NCBI RefSeq assembly: GCF_018861315.1
Contig: NZ_JAHLDL010000019.1
Span: 34,363 to 98,362, forward strand
Origin: Clostridium bowmanii
Lineage (GTDB): Bacteria; Bacillota; Clostridia; Clostridiales; Clostridiaceae
Direction: 5' to 3'
Length of the DNA stretch: 64,000 nucleotides
Within the stretch, counting starts at the first letter, position 1; each line of letters starts with the position of its first letter. Below, in pieces: positions 16,588-26,385 of the stretch. The translations under genes were made by a program, and so were the position numbers. The notes under the pieces are model-generated. The model saw only the letters and a list, made by a program, of their open reading frames with translations, ran no database searches and had not been told where the DNA came from.

Positions 16588-17565
16588 CTACCTCTTTAGA
16601 CCTATTATTTCCTGTAATATTTCATCGCCTGTAGTTATTGTCTTACCTGCTGCTTGGAAGGCTCTTGTTGTAACTATCATATCTGTAAATTGCTCAGCTA
16701 GATCTACATTTGACATTTCAAGCATTCCTGAAAGCATATTGCCGTAAGCTTTGCTGTTATCAGCAGCATCTTTAATTCCTGATCTAACAACTGGTTCCCC
16801 TGAGTTAGAAGTTTGTGTGTATAAATTTTTACCACTCTTACTTAGCCCTGCTGGATTATTAAAGGATGCCATAGCAATCTGTCCAATTATAGCTACCTTT
16901 TCATTATCTAAAATGGCTTTAATAGTTCCATCTTTTTCTATAGAAAAAGATTTCACCTTCGCTGTCCCTACCTTATCAGGTATAGACAATGGTTTAAGTA
17001 AAATAGTATCTGCAACAGCAGCATCGTTTGCGCCAATAAATGATACGGTAGGGATACCCGTACTGTCATAGCTTGTTTGATTAGAGTAACCCATAACCCT
17101 AAACCCATCTGATGTTAATAAATGACCTTCATGATCTAGTGTTAAAGCTCCATCTCTTGTATATGATGAAGTTAATGTTTTAGTAACATCAGTCGAAGCA
17201 ACCATATCATGGCCTGCAGTAACTGTTATCTCCCCAATAATAGGTCCAGTAGCAACTATCAAATAACCTTCTCCATCCATAGCAACGTCTAGATTTCTAG
17301 ATGTTGGCTGCATCATTCCTTGACCTACCATAGTATCTATTCCCGCAACTTGTACTCCTAGTCCTACTTGCTTTGGGTTAACTCCACCTTGATTGGTTGC
17401 TGGTGCAGATGCATCAGACATACTTTGACTTACCATATCTTGAAATCTAACTCTTGAACTTTTAAAAGCAGTAGTCCCAACGTTAGCTATGTTATTTCCT
17501 ATAACATCTAATTTAACTTGATTTGCTTTCATAGCACTTACTCCAGCATATAATGATCTTAACAT
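16588..17565 (-). CDS. flgE: Flagellar hook protein FlgE
   Basis: 325 residues. N-terminal LDVIGNNIANVGTTAFKSSRVRFQDM is the rod/hook signature (shown in part). Central DVAMDGEGYLIV and YTRDGALTLDHEGHLLT belong to the FlgE core, and the C-terminus has MSNVDLAEQFTDMIVTTRAFQA. It forms the hook, capped by FlgD during growth and measured by FliK. It follows flgD and the TIGR02530 gene, the normal order. Confidence 0.93.
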   Translation of the reverse strand: MLRSLYAGVSAMKANQVKLDVIGNNIANVGTTAFKSSRVRFQDMVSQSMSDASAPATNQGGVNPKQVGLGVQVAGIDTMVGQGMMQPTSRNLDVAMDGEGYLIVATGPIIGEITVTAGHDMVASTDVTKTLTSSYTRDGALTLDHEGHLLTSDGFRVMGYSNQTSYDSTGIPTVSFIGANDAAVADTILLKPLSIPDKVGTAKVKSFSIEKDGTIKAILDNEKVAIIGQIAMASFNNPAGLSKSGKNLYTQTSNSGEPVVRSGIKDAADNSKAYGNMLSGMLEMSNVDLAEQFTDMIVTTRAFQAAGKTITTGDEILQEIIGLKR

Positions 17566-17680
17566 AATATTACCTCCATTTTTTTAGTTGAATTCCAATA
17601 GAGTTATAATGTAATTTTGATTTTTCTTATTCCCTTTGCTTCTGTATTTCCACAAAGTTAAGCCTCCTAAAAGGTCCAGC

Positions 17681-18103
17681 TTATATCATAACTACACTAT
17701 CTATATTGGTTACTACACTTGCCTGGCTCTGATTTTTGTCTAAAGCGGTAATTACAGTTCTATTTTTAATACTTGTTATAAGAGCCATATCCTTATATAA
17801 GATTAAGGATTGTTTCGCACCTTTACTATCTGCCATATTTATTCCTTCGTTAATTTTCTTCAAATCAGCATCATTAAAATTAATATTTCTACTATCTAGC
17901 CTTTGTGCTGCATGAGCAGATATTGTGAAACATTCTTCTTTTTTTATTTGTTTGTCCAAAATTTTATTAAATGTACTTTTTTCTTTGTTTAAAATATCTT
18001 CGTTTTTGTTAACTTTAGTATTTTTATTTTGGAGTCCTACAGCTGAATACTCCGTAAAGTCCACCGTTGAATACAGTTTTCCATTTACCACTCTAAAAGA
18101 CAT
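17681..18103 (-). CDS. TIGR02530-family flagellar operon protein
   Basis: 140 residues of the small family always found between flgD and flgE in Firmicutes. The conserved block ISAHAAQRLDSRNI (residues ~82-95) and the acidic/amidic C-terminal half (ALITSIKNRTVITAL) are present. Its exact role is not established; it is thought to be needed for flagellar assembly. No membrane segment is seen. Confidence 0.85.
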   Translation of the reverse strand: MSFRVVNGKLYSTVDFTEYSAVGLQNKNTKVNKNEDILNKEKSTFNKILDKQIKKEECFTISAHAAQRLDSRNINFNDADLKKINEGINMADSKGAKQSLILYKDMALITSIKNRTVITALDKNQSQASVVTNIDSVVMI

Positions 18104-18141
18104 ATCTTACCATCACCTTACTATCACAATTAATTGTTTAC

Positions 18142-18885
18142 TTATTTTACTTTTGAGATGTCATCATAACTTATATCCTTAGTAAGTTCCACACCATTTT
18201 CCACATAACTTATAGTTAAATTAATACCCTTTGCATCTCTAGAAACACTTTTAACTATCCCTGAATATGCTTTTTCAGTATCTGTTGCTGCAGTCTCAAC
18301 TTGTTTACCCATTAAACTTATAGCAGCGGAGAATCCTGCATTGCCATTTAAATTATCTAATGTAGTATCTGGAACATCTATAACATCTGATAAAGTGTCA
18401 GCGGGGAAATCCTTTATAGTGCCATCAGACATTTGTACTGCCATATAGGTTGCACCTGCTTCTTTATAAACTGCCTTAACAGTGCCTCCATATTGCATTC
18501 CATTTGCATCATAACTACTAAAAGCTACAATCTTACCCACGAGTGCAGATGATGTTTGAAAAGCCATAGTACTATTCATATTGGCCATTTGTTGTAATGA
18601 CGCAAACTGGGCCATTTGAGCTACAAACTCTGTACCATCCTTAGCTGCTGTTGGGTCTTGGTTTGAAAGCTCTGCAGAAAGAATTTTAAAGAAAGAATTC
18701 TGGTCCATTTCTTCGCCTTTTTTTACAATTGGAGTTCCTCTGTCAGTTGCTCTTGATGATTTAGCCGCGTCATTTGCTAATTGACTAATTGCAGTACCAT
18801 TATCCGTTGTCTTTTCTTGTTTATTAGTAGTAACTGATCTGCTAGGTACAATTTGTGGTGCTATTATTGGTCCATCTATAGCCAT
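18142..18885 (-). CDS. flgD: Hook capping protein FlgD
   Basis: About 247 residues. The conserved FlgD N-terminal block is present (FFKILSAELSNQDPTAAKDGTEFVAQMAQFASLQQM, in part), followed by a FlgD-type Tudor/FnIII-like region (LVGKIVAFSSYDANG...). FlgD sits at the hook tip and lets FlgE subunits polymerise. I choose ATG at 18885, since GGAG precedes it by a normal distance; the upstream GTG at 18894 overlaps the ribosome site. Confidence 0.93.
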   Translation of the reverse strand: MAIDGPIIAPQIVPSRSVTTNKQEKTTDNGTAISQLANDAAKSSRATDRGTPIVKKGEEMDQNSFFKILSAELSNQDPTAAKDGTEFVAQMAQFASLQQMANMNSTMAFQTSSALVGKIVAFSSYDANGMQYGGTVKAVYKEAGATYMAVQMSDGTIKDFPADTLSDVIDVPDTTLDNLNGNAGFSAAISLMGKQVETAATDTEKAYSGIVKSVSRDAKGINLTISYVENGVELTKDISYDDISKVK

Positions 18886-18932
18886 ATTTATCACTCCCTA
18901 ACATTTTTATTGTACAAAGTATTAAATTATTT

Positions 18933-20456
18933 TTAAACAAATTTGTTTACCTGGTTTTCTTGTATAGCATAGTTACTTATTACAGACATATCATCATTTC
19001 CATCTTCTAAAACCATTTTTGTATCACTGTTATTGTCTTTTCCTTCGTTGCTATTTTTTCCATTAGAATCTTTGTTGAAAAATGTGGAATCCTCATAAAT
19101 GTTTATATCTAAGCTTTGAATTTTTATATCCATACTTTTAAGTCTATCACTTATATCTTGAAAGTTTTGGTTTAATAAATTAAAAGTTTCTTTGTTTTGA
19201 GCCGATATACTAGCCTTCATTATCCCACTTTCCATAGTAAGCTTTATAGTTATTTCTCCAAGCTCCTTAGGATTCATTTTTACTGTCAAATCCTTAAGGT
19301 TATTAATTTCCATAAACTTTATATTTTTAATTACATCTAGCGTGAAATCATTTTTATCAATTACTAAATTTGTAGTTTGAACCTTAGAAGTATCTATAGT
19401 CTTTGTAGCTTCAAATTGATTCATAAAATTAACTGCTTTTGATATTTTACTTTCGTCCTTATCTCCACTAAGCAAGTTTTTAAGAAATTTTTCTTCGGAG
19501 GAACTATTCCCTGAGGATTTATTTTCCTTAGAAGAATCATTTGAGCTTTGTATTTGGCTTTTAGCAAGGGTTTCAGACGTAGTCTTTGTACAAAGTTCCA
19601 TTACCTTATTCATCAAATTATCTTTTGTTAGACTGTCCTTACTATTTCCGCTAAGAACTTGCAAACTAGGAACTTTTAATAAGCTCAGATTTTCCTTTAA
19701 GTCATTGACTACTGTAGTTAATTTTTGTATAACATCAGTCATTTCAGAAGGTTTGATGTTATTTACTTTTGATTGCTCCATCATTGCAACTATTTCACTA
19801 AGAGTGTTTTTTATTAAATTATTCTTTGGATTGGACATTAATTGTTCTTCGCCATTTAATTGTTCATTGCCTTTTAATTGCTCTCCCACAATTAATTGTT
19901 CTGCGCTAATTAATTTATCGCCGACCTTTAAACTATCTAGATTATTAGAATTAAGTTCACTTTCCGGTTGTATAGTTGTTGAAGATTTAGGGTCGTTTTG
20001 AAGCATAGAATTCAATAACTGAAGTAACTGCTGGATTTGATCCATTTGAGGTCCTGATTTATCTGTACCATCCAATTCTTTCGATGCATCTTCCACGGTC
20101 TTTTTAAGTTTATCTATAGCTTCTTTTATAAAATTAATTACCTTTGTTTTTAACTCTTTATTATCTTCAGAGTTGTCTAAATCTTTTACGGGAGCAACCT
20201 CAACTGCTGTTTTGTCAACATCACTGTTTTCAATGTCCTTGTTCTTAACATTTGCACTCTTATTTTCATTATCTGCTTCATTCAAATTTTGGTCTTTACT
20301 TTGCTCTTTCTGCACATTTTTCTTTGAAGAATTCTTAGAGTTCAATTCATGATTATCTAAAACCTTTTTAAATTCTTCACTTTTATTTCCATTTGAAAGC
20401 TCCTGCTTTTTAGAAGAAGCATAAGTATTCACATTAACATTCATATTTACGTTCAC
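18933..20456 (-). CDS. fliK: Hook-length control protein FliK
   Basis: About 507 residues. A long, Lys/Asn/Ser/Glu-rich, low-complexity N-terminal region acts as ruler. The conserved C-terminal domain lies near residues 395-455, with DLTVKMNPKELGEITIKL and a MKASISAQNKETFNLL stretch. FliK measures hook length and triggers the FlhB switch. Residues ~188-211 are four degenerate hexapeptides of form xEQLxx (19833-19904). GGAGG lies eight bases before GTG at 20456, which I prefer as start; a GTG at 20465 overlaps the fliJ stop. Confidence 0.9.
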   Translation of the reverse strand: MNVNMNVNVNTYASSKKQELSNGNKSEEFKKVLDNHELNSKNSSKKNVQKEQSKDQNLNEADNENKSANVKNKDIENSDVDKTAVEVAPVKDLDNSEDNKELKTKVINFIKEAIDKLKKTVEDASKELDGTDKSGPQMDQIQQLLQLLNSMLQNDPKSSTTIQPESELNSNNLDSLKVGDKLISAEQLIVGEQLKGNEQLNGEEQLMSNPKNNLIKNTLSEIVAMMEQSKVNNIKPSEMTDVIQKLTTVVNDLKENLSLLKVPSLQVLSGNSKDSLTKDNLMNKVMELCTKTTSETLAKSQIQSSNDSSKENKSSGNSSSEEKFLKNLLSGDKDESKISKAVNFMNQFEATKTIDTSKVQTTNLVIDKNDFTLDVIKNIKFMEINNLKDLTVKMNPKELGEITIKLTMESGIMKASISAQNKETFNLLNQNFQDISDRLKSMDIKIQSLDINIYEDSTFFNKDSNGKNSNEGKDNNSDTKMVLEDGNDDMSVISNYAIQENQVNKFV

Positions 20457-20461
20457 TGTTT

Positions 20462-20908
20462 TCACCTCCTCTCCCTGTGGTTATTTCTAATATAAGCATA
20501 TAACGCAAACTCATCATTGGTTTTCTGCTCAATTAAATTTTGCTCCTTTATAAAGGCACACTTCTGATTTTCCTTCAAAATTTCAACTGTCTTTTTTTCA
20601 ACTTGGCATTGTTTTAATTCACATCTTTTTTGCTCTAGTATCTCTTCTTTATCCTCTAAAATCACCGTGGTTTTATCAATAGCTAAATTTAGTGCATTTA
20701 AGTAATTTTGTTTCATCTTTTGCTGAATAATAGATTGATGTGCATCTATATTTCTATGATTTTTATAATTTACTTTTAGATTACTTAGTTCTTCTTGCAC
20801 TATATTTCTATCCCTTTGTGCTTCTTTAAATATTAATTTACTTTTATCCTCATTATCTTTTCTAATATCAAGAAGCTTTTGCAGTCTAAATTTATATATA
20901 TCTGCCAA
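20462..20908 (-). CDS. fliJ: Flagellar export chaperone FliJ
   Basis: 148 residues, almost wholly helical coiled coil (FRLQKLLDIRKDNEDKSKLIFKEAQ at the start, in part). The size, charge and place between fliI and fliK identify it. FliJ is the central stalk of the FliI ATPase and an escort for export chaperones. A 73-bp gap separates it from fliI. Its stop codon lies inside the ribosome site of fliK. Confidence 0.88.
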   Translation of the reverse strand: MADIYKFRLQKLLDIRKDNEDKSKLIFKEAQRDRNIVQEELSNLKVNYKNHRNIDAHQSIIQQKMKQNYLNALNLAIDKTTVILEDKEEILEQKRCELKQCQVEKKTVEILKENQKCAFIKEQNLIEQKTNDEFALYAYIRNNHRERR

Positions 20909-20981
20909 TATAAAAACTCCTCTCTAAAAAACTTTCTATTAACATCCTTAAGACCATCTCTATTAACTTTTCATTGATACT

Positions 20982-22289
20982 TTAATTAAATATATTTTTT
21001 AGCATATTTAGACTTTGATCAAATTCTGTAATTTCATTTATACCCTGCTTTAAAAAAGCCTCTATACTATCATTATATTTAATTGCATTATCAATTTTTG
21101 TACTGCTGCCTTTTACATAGGCCCCAATATTTATTAAATCTTCGGAGTCTTTATAAGTTGCCATAAGCTCCCTTGCCATGGAGGCCTCCTGTTTATGTTC
21201 TGTTGTAGCAATTTCGGACATTAACCTACTTACACTAGCCAAGACATCAATAGCTGGATAATGATTTTTTGCAGCTAAGGCTCTAGATAAAACTATATGC
21301 CCATCAAGTATTCCTCGAGTTGCATCTGCTATAGGTTCATTAAAATCATCGCCATCAACAAGTACTGTATAAAAAGCTGTAATAGATCCCTTAAGTGACA
21401 TTCCACTACGTTCCATTAATTTAGGTAACATTGCAAATACGGATGGAGTATATCCCTTGGTAGCTGGAGGTTCACCGATAGCTAGTCCAATTTCTCTTTG
21501 TGCCATGGCGAATCTTGTTACTGAATCCATCATTAAAATTACTTTTTTACCTTGATCTCTAAAGTATTCTGCAATTGCTGTAGCTGTAAAAGCTCCCTTG
21601 AGTCTTACTAGGGGCGATTTATCAGAAGTTGCACATACGATAATTGATTTTTTCATTCCCTCCACGCCTAAATCTTTTTCAATAAAATCCAGCACTTCTC
21701 TTCCTCTTTCTCCAATAAGTGCAATAACATTTACCTCAGCTTTTGCCTGCCTTGCTATCATTCCAAGGGTTGTACTTTTGCCTACTCCACTACCAGCAAA
21801 GATACCAATCCTTTGGCCTTCACCACAAGTTAAAAATCCATCAATTGCTCGAACTCCAGTAGGTAAAATTTCCGTTATTCTACGTCTTTTTAATGGATCT
21901 GGCGGAGATGCATTTAGTGAATACACTGTATACCTCGCAATTTCAGGTCCTGCTAATGGATTACCTAATCCATCTAGCACCTTTCCAAACAATTCATCAG
22001 AACATTTGACGGTTAAAGGATTTCCCGTTGGTACTACCCTGCATCCCGGTGATATACCTATTAGTTCCCCAAGTGGCATTAATATTACATTTTTATCTCT
22101 AAACCCAACAACTTCACATGAGATTTCCTCATTTGAAATATTATAAATATTACACACTTCACCAACAAAAGCCGTTATTCCTTGAACTTCAATAGTAAGT
22201 CCTATAACATTCACTACCACACCTTCGGAGTAGGTGTAATTAATATCAGGAATTTTATTCATTAAATAATCAAAATTTAGATTTATCAT
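20982..22289 (-). CDS. fliI: Flagellum-specific ATPase FliI
   Basis: 435 residues, F1-beta-like. The Walker A motif GSGVGKST is at 166-173, Walker B KVILMMDSVTRFAMAQREIG near 250, and the FliI signature GEPPATKGYTPSVFA near 273. It forms the hexameric export ATPase regulated by FliH and capped by FliJ. It follows fliH by 22 bp. Confidence 0.96.
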   Translation of the reverse strand: MINLNFDYLMNKIPDINYTYSEGVVVNVIGLTIEVQGITAFVGEVCNIYNISNEEISCEVVGFRDKNVILMPLGELIGISPGCRVVPTGNPLTVKCSDELFGKVLDGLGNPLAGPEIARYTVYSLNASPPDPLKRRRITEILPTGVRAIDGFLTCGEGQRIGIFAGSGVGKSTTLGMIARQAKAEVNVIALIGERGREVLDFIEKDLGVEGMKKSIIVCATSDKSPLVRLKGAFTATAIAEYFRDQGKKVILMMDSVTRFAMAQREIGLAIGEPPATKGYTPSVFAMLPKLMERSGMSLKGSITAFYTVLVDGDDFNEPIADATRGILDGHIVLSRALAAKNHYPAIDVLASVSRLMSEIATTEHKQEASMARELMATYKDSEDLINIGAYVKGSSTKIDNAIKYNDSIEAFLKQGINEITEFDQSLNMLKNIFN

Positions 22290-22311
22290 AATAGTTGTCG
22301 CCTTTCTAAAC

Positions 22312-23058
22312 CTATATTTGCTCTTCTCGTAAAACTTGTACTATCTTTTCTAAACCATAAGCTATACTTACAATATTTTTGCCTGTGTCTTTTTCAATAA
22401 CAGCAGTTCCATCATCTAAAAAATTGTCCTCTATTACAAATATATCACCTTGAAAAGCAAGCTTACGTTTCCACTCCTCAATTTGCTTCTTTATAGAATC
22501 AAAATGACAACTGTTACTTTTTATAATATAAGATTTTATATTTCTTTCAGATTTTAGAGTATTGAAGATCATTTCATTCAATGCATTTTTCTCCACTATC
22601 TCTCTTTTAAGTATATTCTCAACTATACTTACAACTAGTGCCTTTATCTGTTGCTCCTTATCTGTTAAATACTGATTATATTCATCTTTTGCTGATGCTA
22701 GCAAATCATCTGCCATAGTTTTTACAATTTGCGCATCTGACCTAGAAGTTTCCATAGCTTCGTTGTATCCATTTTCATAGCCTTTTTTATGTCCTTCTTC
22801 TAAGCCCTCTTTATATGCCTCCGTTTTTGCCTCTGCTGCTTCCACAAAAGCTTTAGAAATAATTTTTTCGCTTTCAAGTCGTGCACTAGCTATTATATTG
22901 CTTGCTATGTTTTCATAGCTTTCCATAATGTCTCTTTTAGTTCCATTATTTTCAACCATAAGTCCATCTTTAGTAACTTCTTTTAATTGGGTGTTTATTT
23001 CCCTATGGCCTTGCTTAACCACTCTGGAATTTTTTATTACATTAATTGATGATTGCAT
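22312..23058 (-). CDS. fliH: Flagellar assembly protein FliH
   Basis: About 248 residues. The helical central region includes the Gly/Glu-rich repeat EAYKEGLEEGHKKGYENGYNEA, shown here only in part as a GxxxG-like run typical of FliH. The C-terminal domain resembles the F1 delta subunit. FliH regulates FliI and links it to the C-ring. The ATG at 23058 follows GGTGGAG, so I use it rather than the upstream in-frame ATG at 23100, which would overlap fliG by 59 bp. Confidence 0.9.
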   Translation of the reverse strand: MQSSINVIKNSRVVKQGHREINTQLKEVTKDGLMVENNGTKRDIMESYENIASNIIASARLESEKIISKAFVEAAEAKTEAYKEGLEEGHKKGYENGYNEAMETSRSDAQIVKTMADDLLASAKDEYNQYLTDKEQQIKALVVSIVENILKREIVEKNALNEMIFNTLKSERNIKSYIIKSNSCHFDSIKKQIEEWKRKLAFQGDIFVIEDNFLDDGTAVIEKDTGKNIVSIAYGLEKIVQVLREEQI

Positions 23059-24058
23059 CTTCTCCACCCCTTGAAAGTACAATTTCTCCAGCTTCATCAA
23101 GGCGCCTCAAAATGCCAACAATCTTTTGTTGTGCTTTTTCAACATCCATAAGTCTAACTGGTCCAAGGAATTCCATATCTTCTTTCAGTGATGCTGCCGC
23201 TCTCTTAGATTGATTTTTGAATATACAGTTTGCCACTTCTTCTGAACACCCTTTTAATGCAAGAGATAAGTCCTTAGTATCTACTTCTCTTAAGATTCTT
23301 TGTATTGAAACATCACCCAAGGTAATAATATCTTCGAATACAAACATAGATTCCTTAATCTTTTCTGCAAGTTCAGCATCTTCTCTTTCCAGTCCCTCAG
23401 TAATATTCTTCTCAGTAGTTCTATCTACTTGATTTAAAATATCAACTAAGGATTCGATTCCGCCAACTACAGCGCTGTCTGTTCTAATAACAGAAGATAA
23501 TTTTCCATTCAAAACTTTTTCAATTTCTTTAATAACCATTGGTGAAATACCACTCATAGTGGCAATTCTAAATGATACTTCACTTTGCAAATCTAGTGGT
23601 AGAGCTGCCATTATCTGCGCAGCCTTATCAGACTGCATATAACACATAATAAGTGCTATGGTTTGCGGGTGTTCATTAGATATAACATTCAAAAGTTGAT
23701 GTGCATCCGCTTTCCTTGCAATAGAAAAGGGTCTATATTGCTGTGTTTCTTCCATAACCTTATCTAATATCTCTTTTGCTCTCGTCGTACCAAGTGCTTT
23801 TGAAAGCAAGTTTCTTGCATATTCAACTCCACCTTCTAGCAGAAAATCCTTTGCTTTATTCATTTCCATAAATTCATCCAGGATCATCTGTCTTTGCTCA
23901 GACTTTACTGATACTATATTAGCAATTTCATAGGTTATCTTTTGTATATCCTTTTCTGGCAATTTTTTGATTATACCAGAGGAGGCATCGGGACCTAAGG
24001 TTATAAATAATATAGCCGCCTTTTGAATTCCTGTAAGTTTTTCACTTTTAGCCACCAA
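23042..24058 (-). CDS. fliG: Motor switch protein FliG
   Basis: 338 residues in the three FliG domains. KLTGIQKAAILFITLG marks the N-domain and SNEHPQTIALIMCYM the middle armadillo domain with the EHPQ motif. The C-terminal torque domain, with FVFEDIITLGDVSIQRILREV, carries the charged helix that meets MotA. It joins the FliF MS ring to the FliM/N ring. No fliM or fliN gene is in this operon, so those lie elsewhere in the genome. Confidence 0.96.
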   Translation of the reverse strand: MVAKSEKLTGIQKAAILFITLGPDASSGIIKKLPEKDIQKITYEIANIVSVKSEQRQMILDEFMEMNKAKDFLLEGGVEYARNLLSKALGTTRAKEILDKVMEETQQYRPFSIARKADAHQLLNVISNEHPQTIALIMCYMQSDKAAQIMAALPLDLQSEVSFRIATMSGISPMVIKEIEKVLNGKLSSVIRTDSAVVGGIESLVDILNQVDRTTEKNITEGLEREDAELAEKIKESMFVFEDIITLGDVSIQRILREVDTKDLSLALKGCSEEVANCIFKNQSKRAAASLKEDMEFLGPVRLMDVEKAQQKIVGILRRLDEAGEIVLSRGGEDAIIN

Positions 24059-24061
24059 TTA

Positions 24062-25618
24062 TCACCTCTCATCTTCCGTCAGCCAAGACTTAATTATATC
24101 TGCAACTTGTTCTGGTTTTTCAGCAGCATATTTTTTAACCTGCTTTTCCATATTATGTTTCTTATCGTTACTATCAAATTCAATAGGATCAAATAATTCT
24201 TGCTGCTTTGGAGCAATATTATCTCCAATTACCATATCAATGCCTTCAGAAGTTGTTTCTTTCTTTTTACTGGACTTACGAATTGCAAGAAACAATATAA
24301 GAAGTACTATAAAAGCAAGAACACCAAATCCGATTTGTTTGTATAAGGCTGCTTTACTAGCTGCTTTATTTACATTTTCAATATCTAATAATGCTTTTTC
24401 AGCAGCTTTTTTACTATCACTATTAAAATACAAGCCTTCTATGCTTATAGTGTCACCACGGGTTCCAGAGAATCCTATAGCTTCTGCAACCAAATTGTTT
24501 ACTGATGCCTTAGTAGCTGCATCCAAATTACCATCTAATACAACTGAAGTTGTAATTTTAGTAATTCCACCAGGTGCAGTTACTGTATTTTCCTCTACTT
24601 TTGAGTTATCATAGTTTTTTGTTGATTCTTTATTGACAACATTACCATTTTTAGGAGTTGTAGCCGTAGAGTTCTTTGCAGCCTCATCTACAGGACTAGT
24701 TGTTAAATCAGTAGTAGTACTGTCATTTATAGTTTGTTTATCATTAGAACTTACTACAGCTCCCTTTGTATCATATTTAACACTTTTCTTTTCAATTGCA
24801 TCAAAATTAAGATCCGTATTAACTGAAACTCTTACTCCGCTTTTATATATAGGCTCTAATACCTTCATTATTTTTGCTTCCAATTTTTTTTCAACTTCTG
24901 CTTTTACTTCTTGCTGTTTATCTGTGGAACCCGTTAATGTATCTGCATCTTTATCATATAAACCCTCAGTTAATAGAAGAAACTTATCAGATACTATACT
25001 GACATTTTCCTTTGGAAGATTTTCTACAGCTCCAGTTAGCAATACGACTATTGCCTTTACCTGAGCATTATCAAGCTTAGTACCTGATTTAAGTTTTATT
25101 ACAACAGAAGCACTAGCTGGCTCGGTCTCACGAACAAAAGCCGTGTTTTCTGGTAAAACCAAATTAACCTTCGCTCCTTCAATTTCCGGAAAAGACTTTA
25201 TCGCTCTTTCAATCTCTCCAGCTAGAGCCCTTTGGTACATGATTTTAGTTTCTGTATCCGTAGGTGCCATTTTACCATTATCAAAAAGTTCGAATCCTTG
25301 GCTTCCTTCTTTAATAGTAACTTCAGACATAAGCTGCATTCTAAGGCTATCGATATCTGCCTTAGGTACTAGTATAGAAGTGCCTGTTACCTTGTATGCA
25401 ACTTTTTTCTCATCTAATTTTGTAAGAATAGCACCTGAATCCTCTGATGTCATATTTGAAAATAAAACATCATATTTAACTTTCGATGCTAGTATTATAA
25501 ATGAACTAAGGGCCACTATAATTACCACCGCAAGTAAACTATAAGCTATTTTTTTACTTTTACTTAAATTACCAAAGCCTTGCGAGGCCTTATTCTTCAT
25601 CTCGAGTAGCTTACTCAT
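24062..25618 (-). CDS. fliF: MS-ring protein FliF
   Basis: About 518 residues. There are membrane helices near 25-45 and 437-457, and between them the YscJ/FliF ring domains (KVKYDVLFSNMTSEDSGAI..., VNLVLPENTAFVRE). The C-terminal FliG-binding tail ends with AADIIKSWLTEDE-like residues. FliF nucleates the basal body and houses the export gate. I chose ATG at 25618, eight bases after AAGGGG; the reading frame also runs back to a GTG at 25627. Confidence 0.94.
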   Translation of the reverse strand: MSKLLEMKNKASQGFGNLSKSKKIAYSLLAVVIIVALSSFIILASKVKYDVLFSNMTSEDSGAILTKLDEKKVAYKVTGTSILVPKADIDSLRMQLMSEVTIKEGSQGFELFDNGKMAPTDTETKIMYQRALAGEIERAIKSFPEIEGAKVNLVLPENTAFVRETEPASASVVIKLKSGTKLDNAQVKAIVVLLTGAVENLPKENVSIVSDKFLLLTEGLYDKDADTLTGSTDKQQEVKAEVEKKLEAKIMKVLEPIYKSGVRVSVNTDLNFDAIEKKSVKYDTKGAVVSSNDKQTINDSTTTDLTTSPVDEAAKNSTATTPKNGNVVNKESTKNYDNSKVEENTVTAPGGITKITTSVVLDGNLDAATKASVNNLVAEAIGFSGTRGDTISIEGLYFNSDSKKAAEKALLDIENVNKAASKAALYKQIGFGVLAFIVLLILFLAIRKSSKKKETTSEGIDMVIGDNIAPKQQELFDPIEFDSNDKKHNMEKQVKKYAAEKPEQVADIIKSWLTEDER

Positions 25619-25633
25619 CACCAGCACCCCTTA

Positions 25634-25933
25634 CTATATCTGCATTCTATTGAATTCCTGATAAGCCTCTACAATTTTATTTCTAATTTGCACTGCAAGT
25701 TCCAGTGACAGTTTAGCTTCTTGTGTAGATAGCATAACTTTATGTACATCCTCTTCTTCACCTTTTACAAACTGATCAGTAAGGTTATCTGCTTCTATTT
25801 GTTTATCATTAACGTCATCTAATTTTTCTTTTAAAGTATCTAAAAAATTAGTGCCTTTATTCTCTACTTCTACAGAATTCTTTTGTAGTTCATTTGATAT
25901 TTTTGTATTATTGACATAAGCATTAATATTCAT
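25634..25933 (-). CDS. fliE: Basal-body adaptor FliE
   Basis: 99 residues. The conserved C-terminal half is clear: VHKVMLSTQEAKLSLELAVQIRNKIVEAYQEF, in part, ending MRMQI-like as NRMQI. FliE joins the MS ring to the rod and is one of the first exported rod proteins. It follows flgC by 11 bp, with SD AGGAG. Confidence 0.93.
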   Translation of the reverse strand: MNINAYVNNTKISNELQKNSVEVENKGTNFLDTLKEKLDDVNDKQIEADNLTDQFVKGEEEDVHKVMLSTQEAKLSLELAVQIRNKIVEAYQEFNRMQI

Positions 25934-25944
25934 TGTGCACTCTC

Positions 25945-26379
25945 CTATTTACCGATTTCTAAAGCCTTAGAGAACATGTTCTTTATAGCAGTCATTGAAT
26001 TTACATTTGCCTCATATGCTCTTGTAGATGCAATCATATCTGCCATTTCATTTAAAATATTTACGTTAGGCATTGTAACATATCCCTCTTTGTCGGCATC
26101 TGGATGCGATGGGTCATAGACTTTTCTTAAAGGTGAAGTATCATTTTCAATACCAACAGCCGATACCCCTTTAAAGCTATCTTTATATAAACCAGTTGTC
26201 TTATCCAATTCTTGCTGTAAATTTTCTTGAAATACAGCTATTTTCCTTACATATGGTTGTCCATTTTCTCCCCTAGTTGTAGTTGCATTGGCTATGTTAG
26301 AAGCTATGGTATCCATCCTTAGTCTTTCTGCAGTGAGTCCACTAGAACTTATTCTCATTCCCCTAAAAACATCATTCAT
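25945..26379 (-). CDS. flgC: Proximal rod protein FlgC
   Basis: 144 residues. The N-terminal [25 protein letters not shown] (given in part) and C-terminal [22 protein letters not shown] are the FlgC signatures. It builds the proximal rod with FlgB and FlgF. It lies 6 bp after flgB. Confidence 0.95.
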   Translation of the reverse strand: MNDVFRGMRISSSGLTAERLRMDTIASNIANATTTRGENGQPYVRKIAVFQENLQQELDKTTGLYKDSFKGVSAVGIENDTSPLRKVYDPSHPDADKEGYVTMPNVNILNEMADMIASTRAYEANVNSMTAIKNMFSKALEIGK

Positions 26380-26385
26380 TATTTT

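Noticed and set aside
21598..22146. 182-codon plus-strand frame inside fliI
   Set aside because: It lies fully antisense to a highly conserved ATPase, has no ribosome site and no recognisable family.
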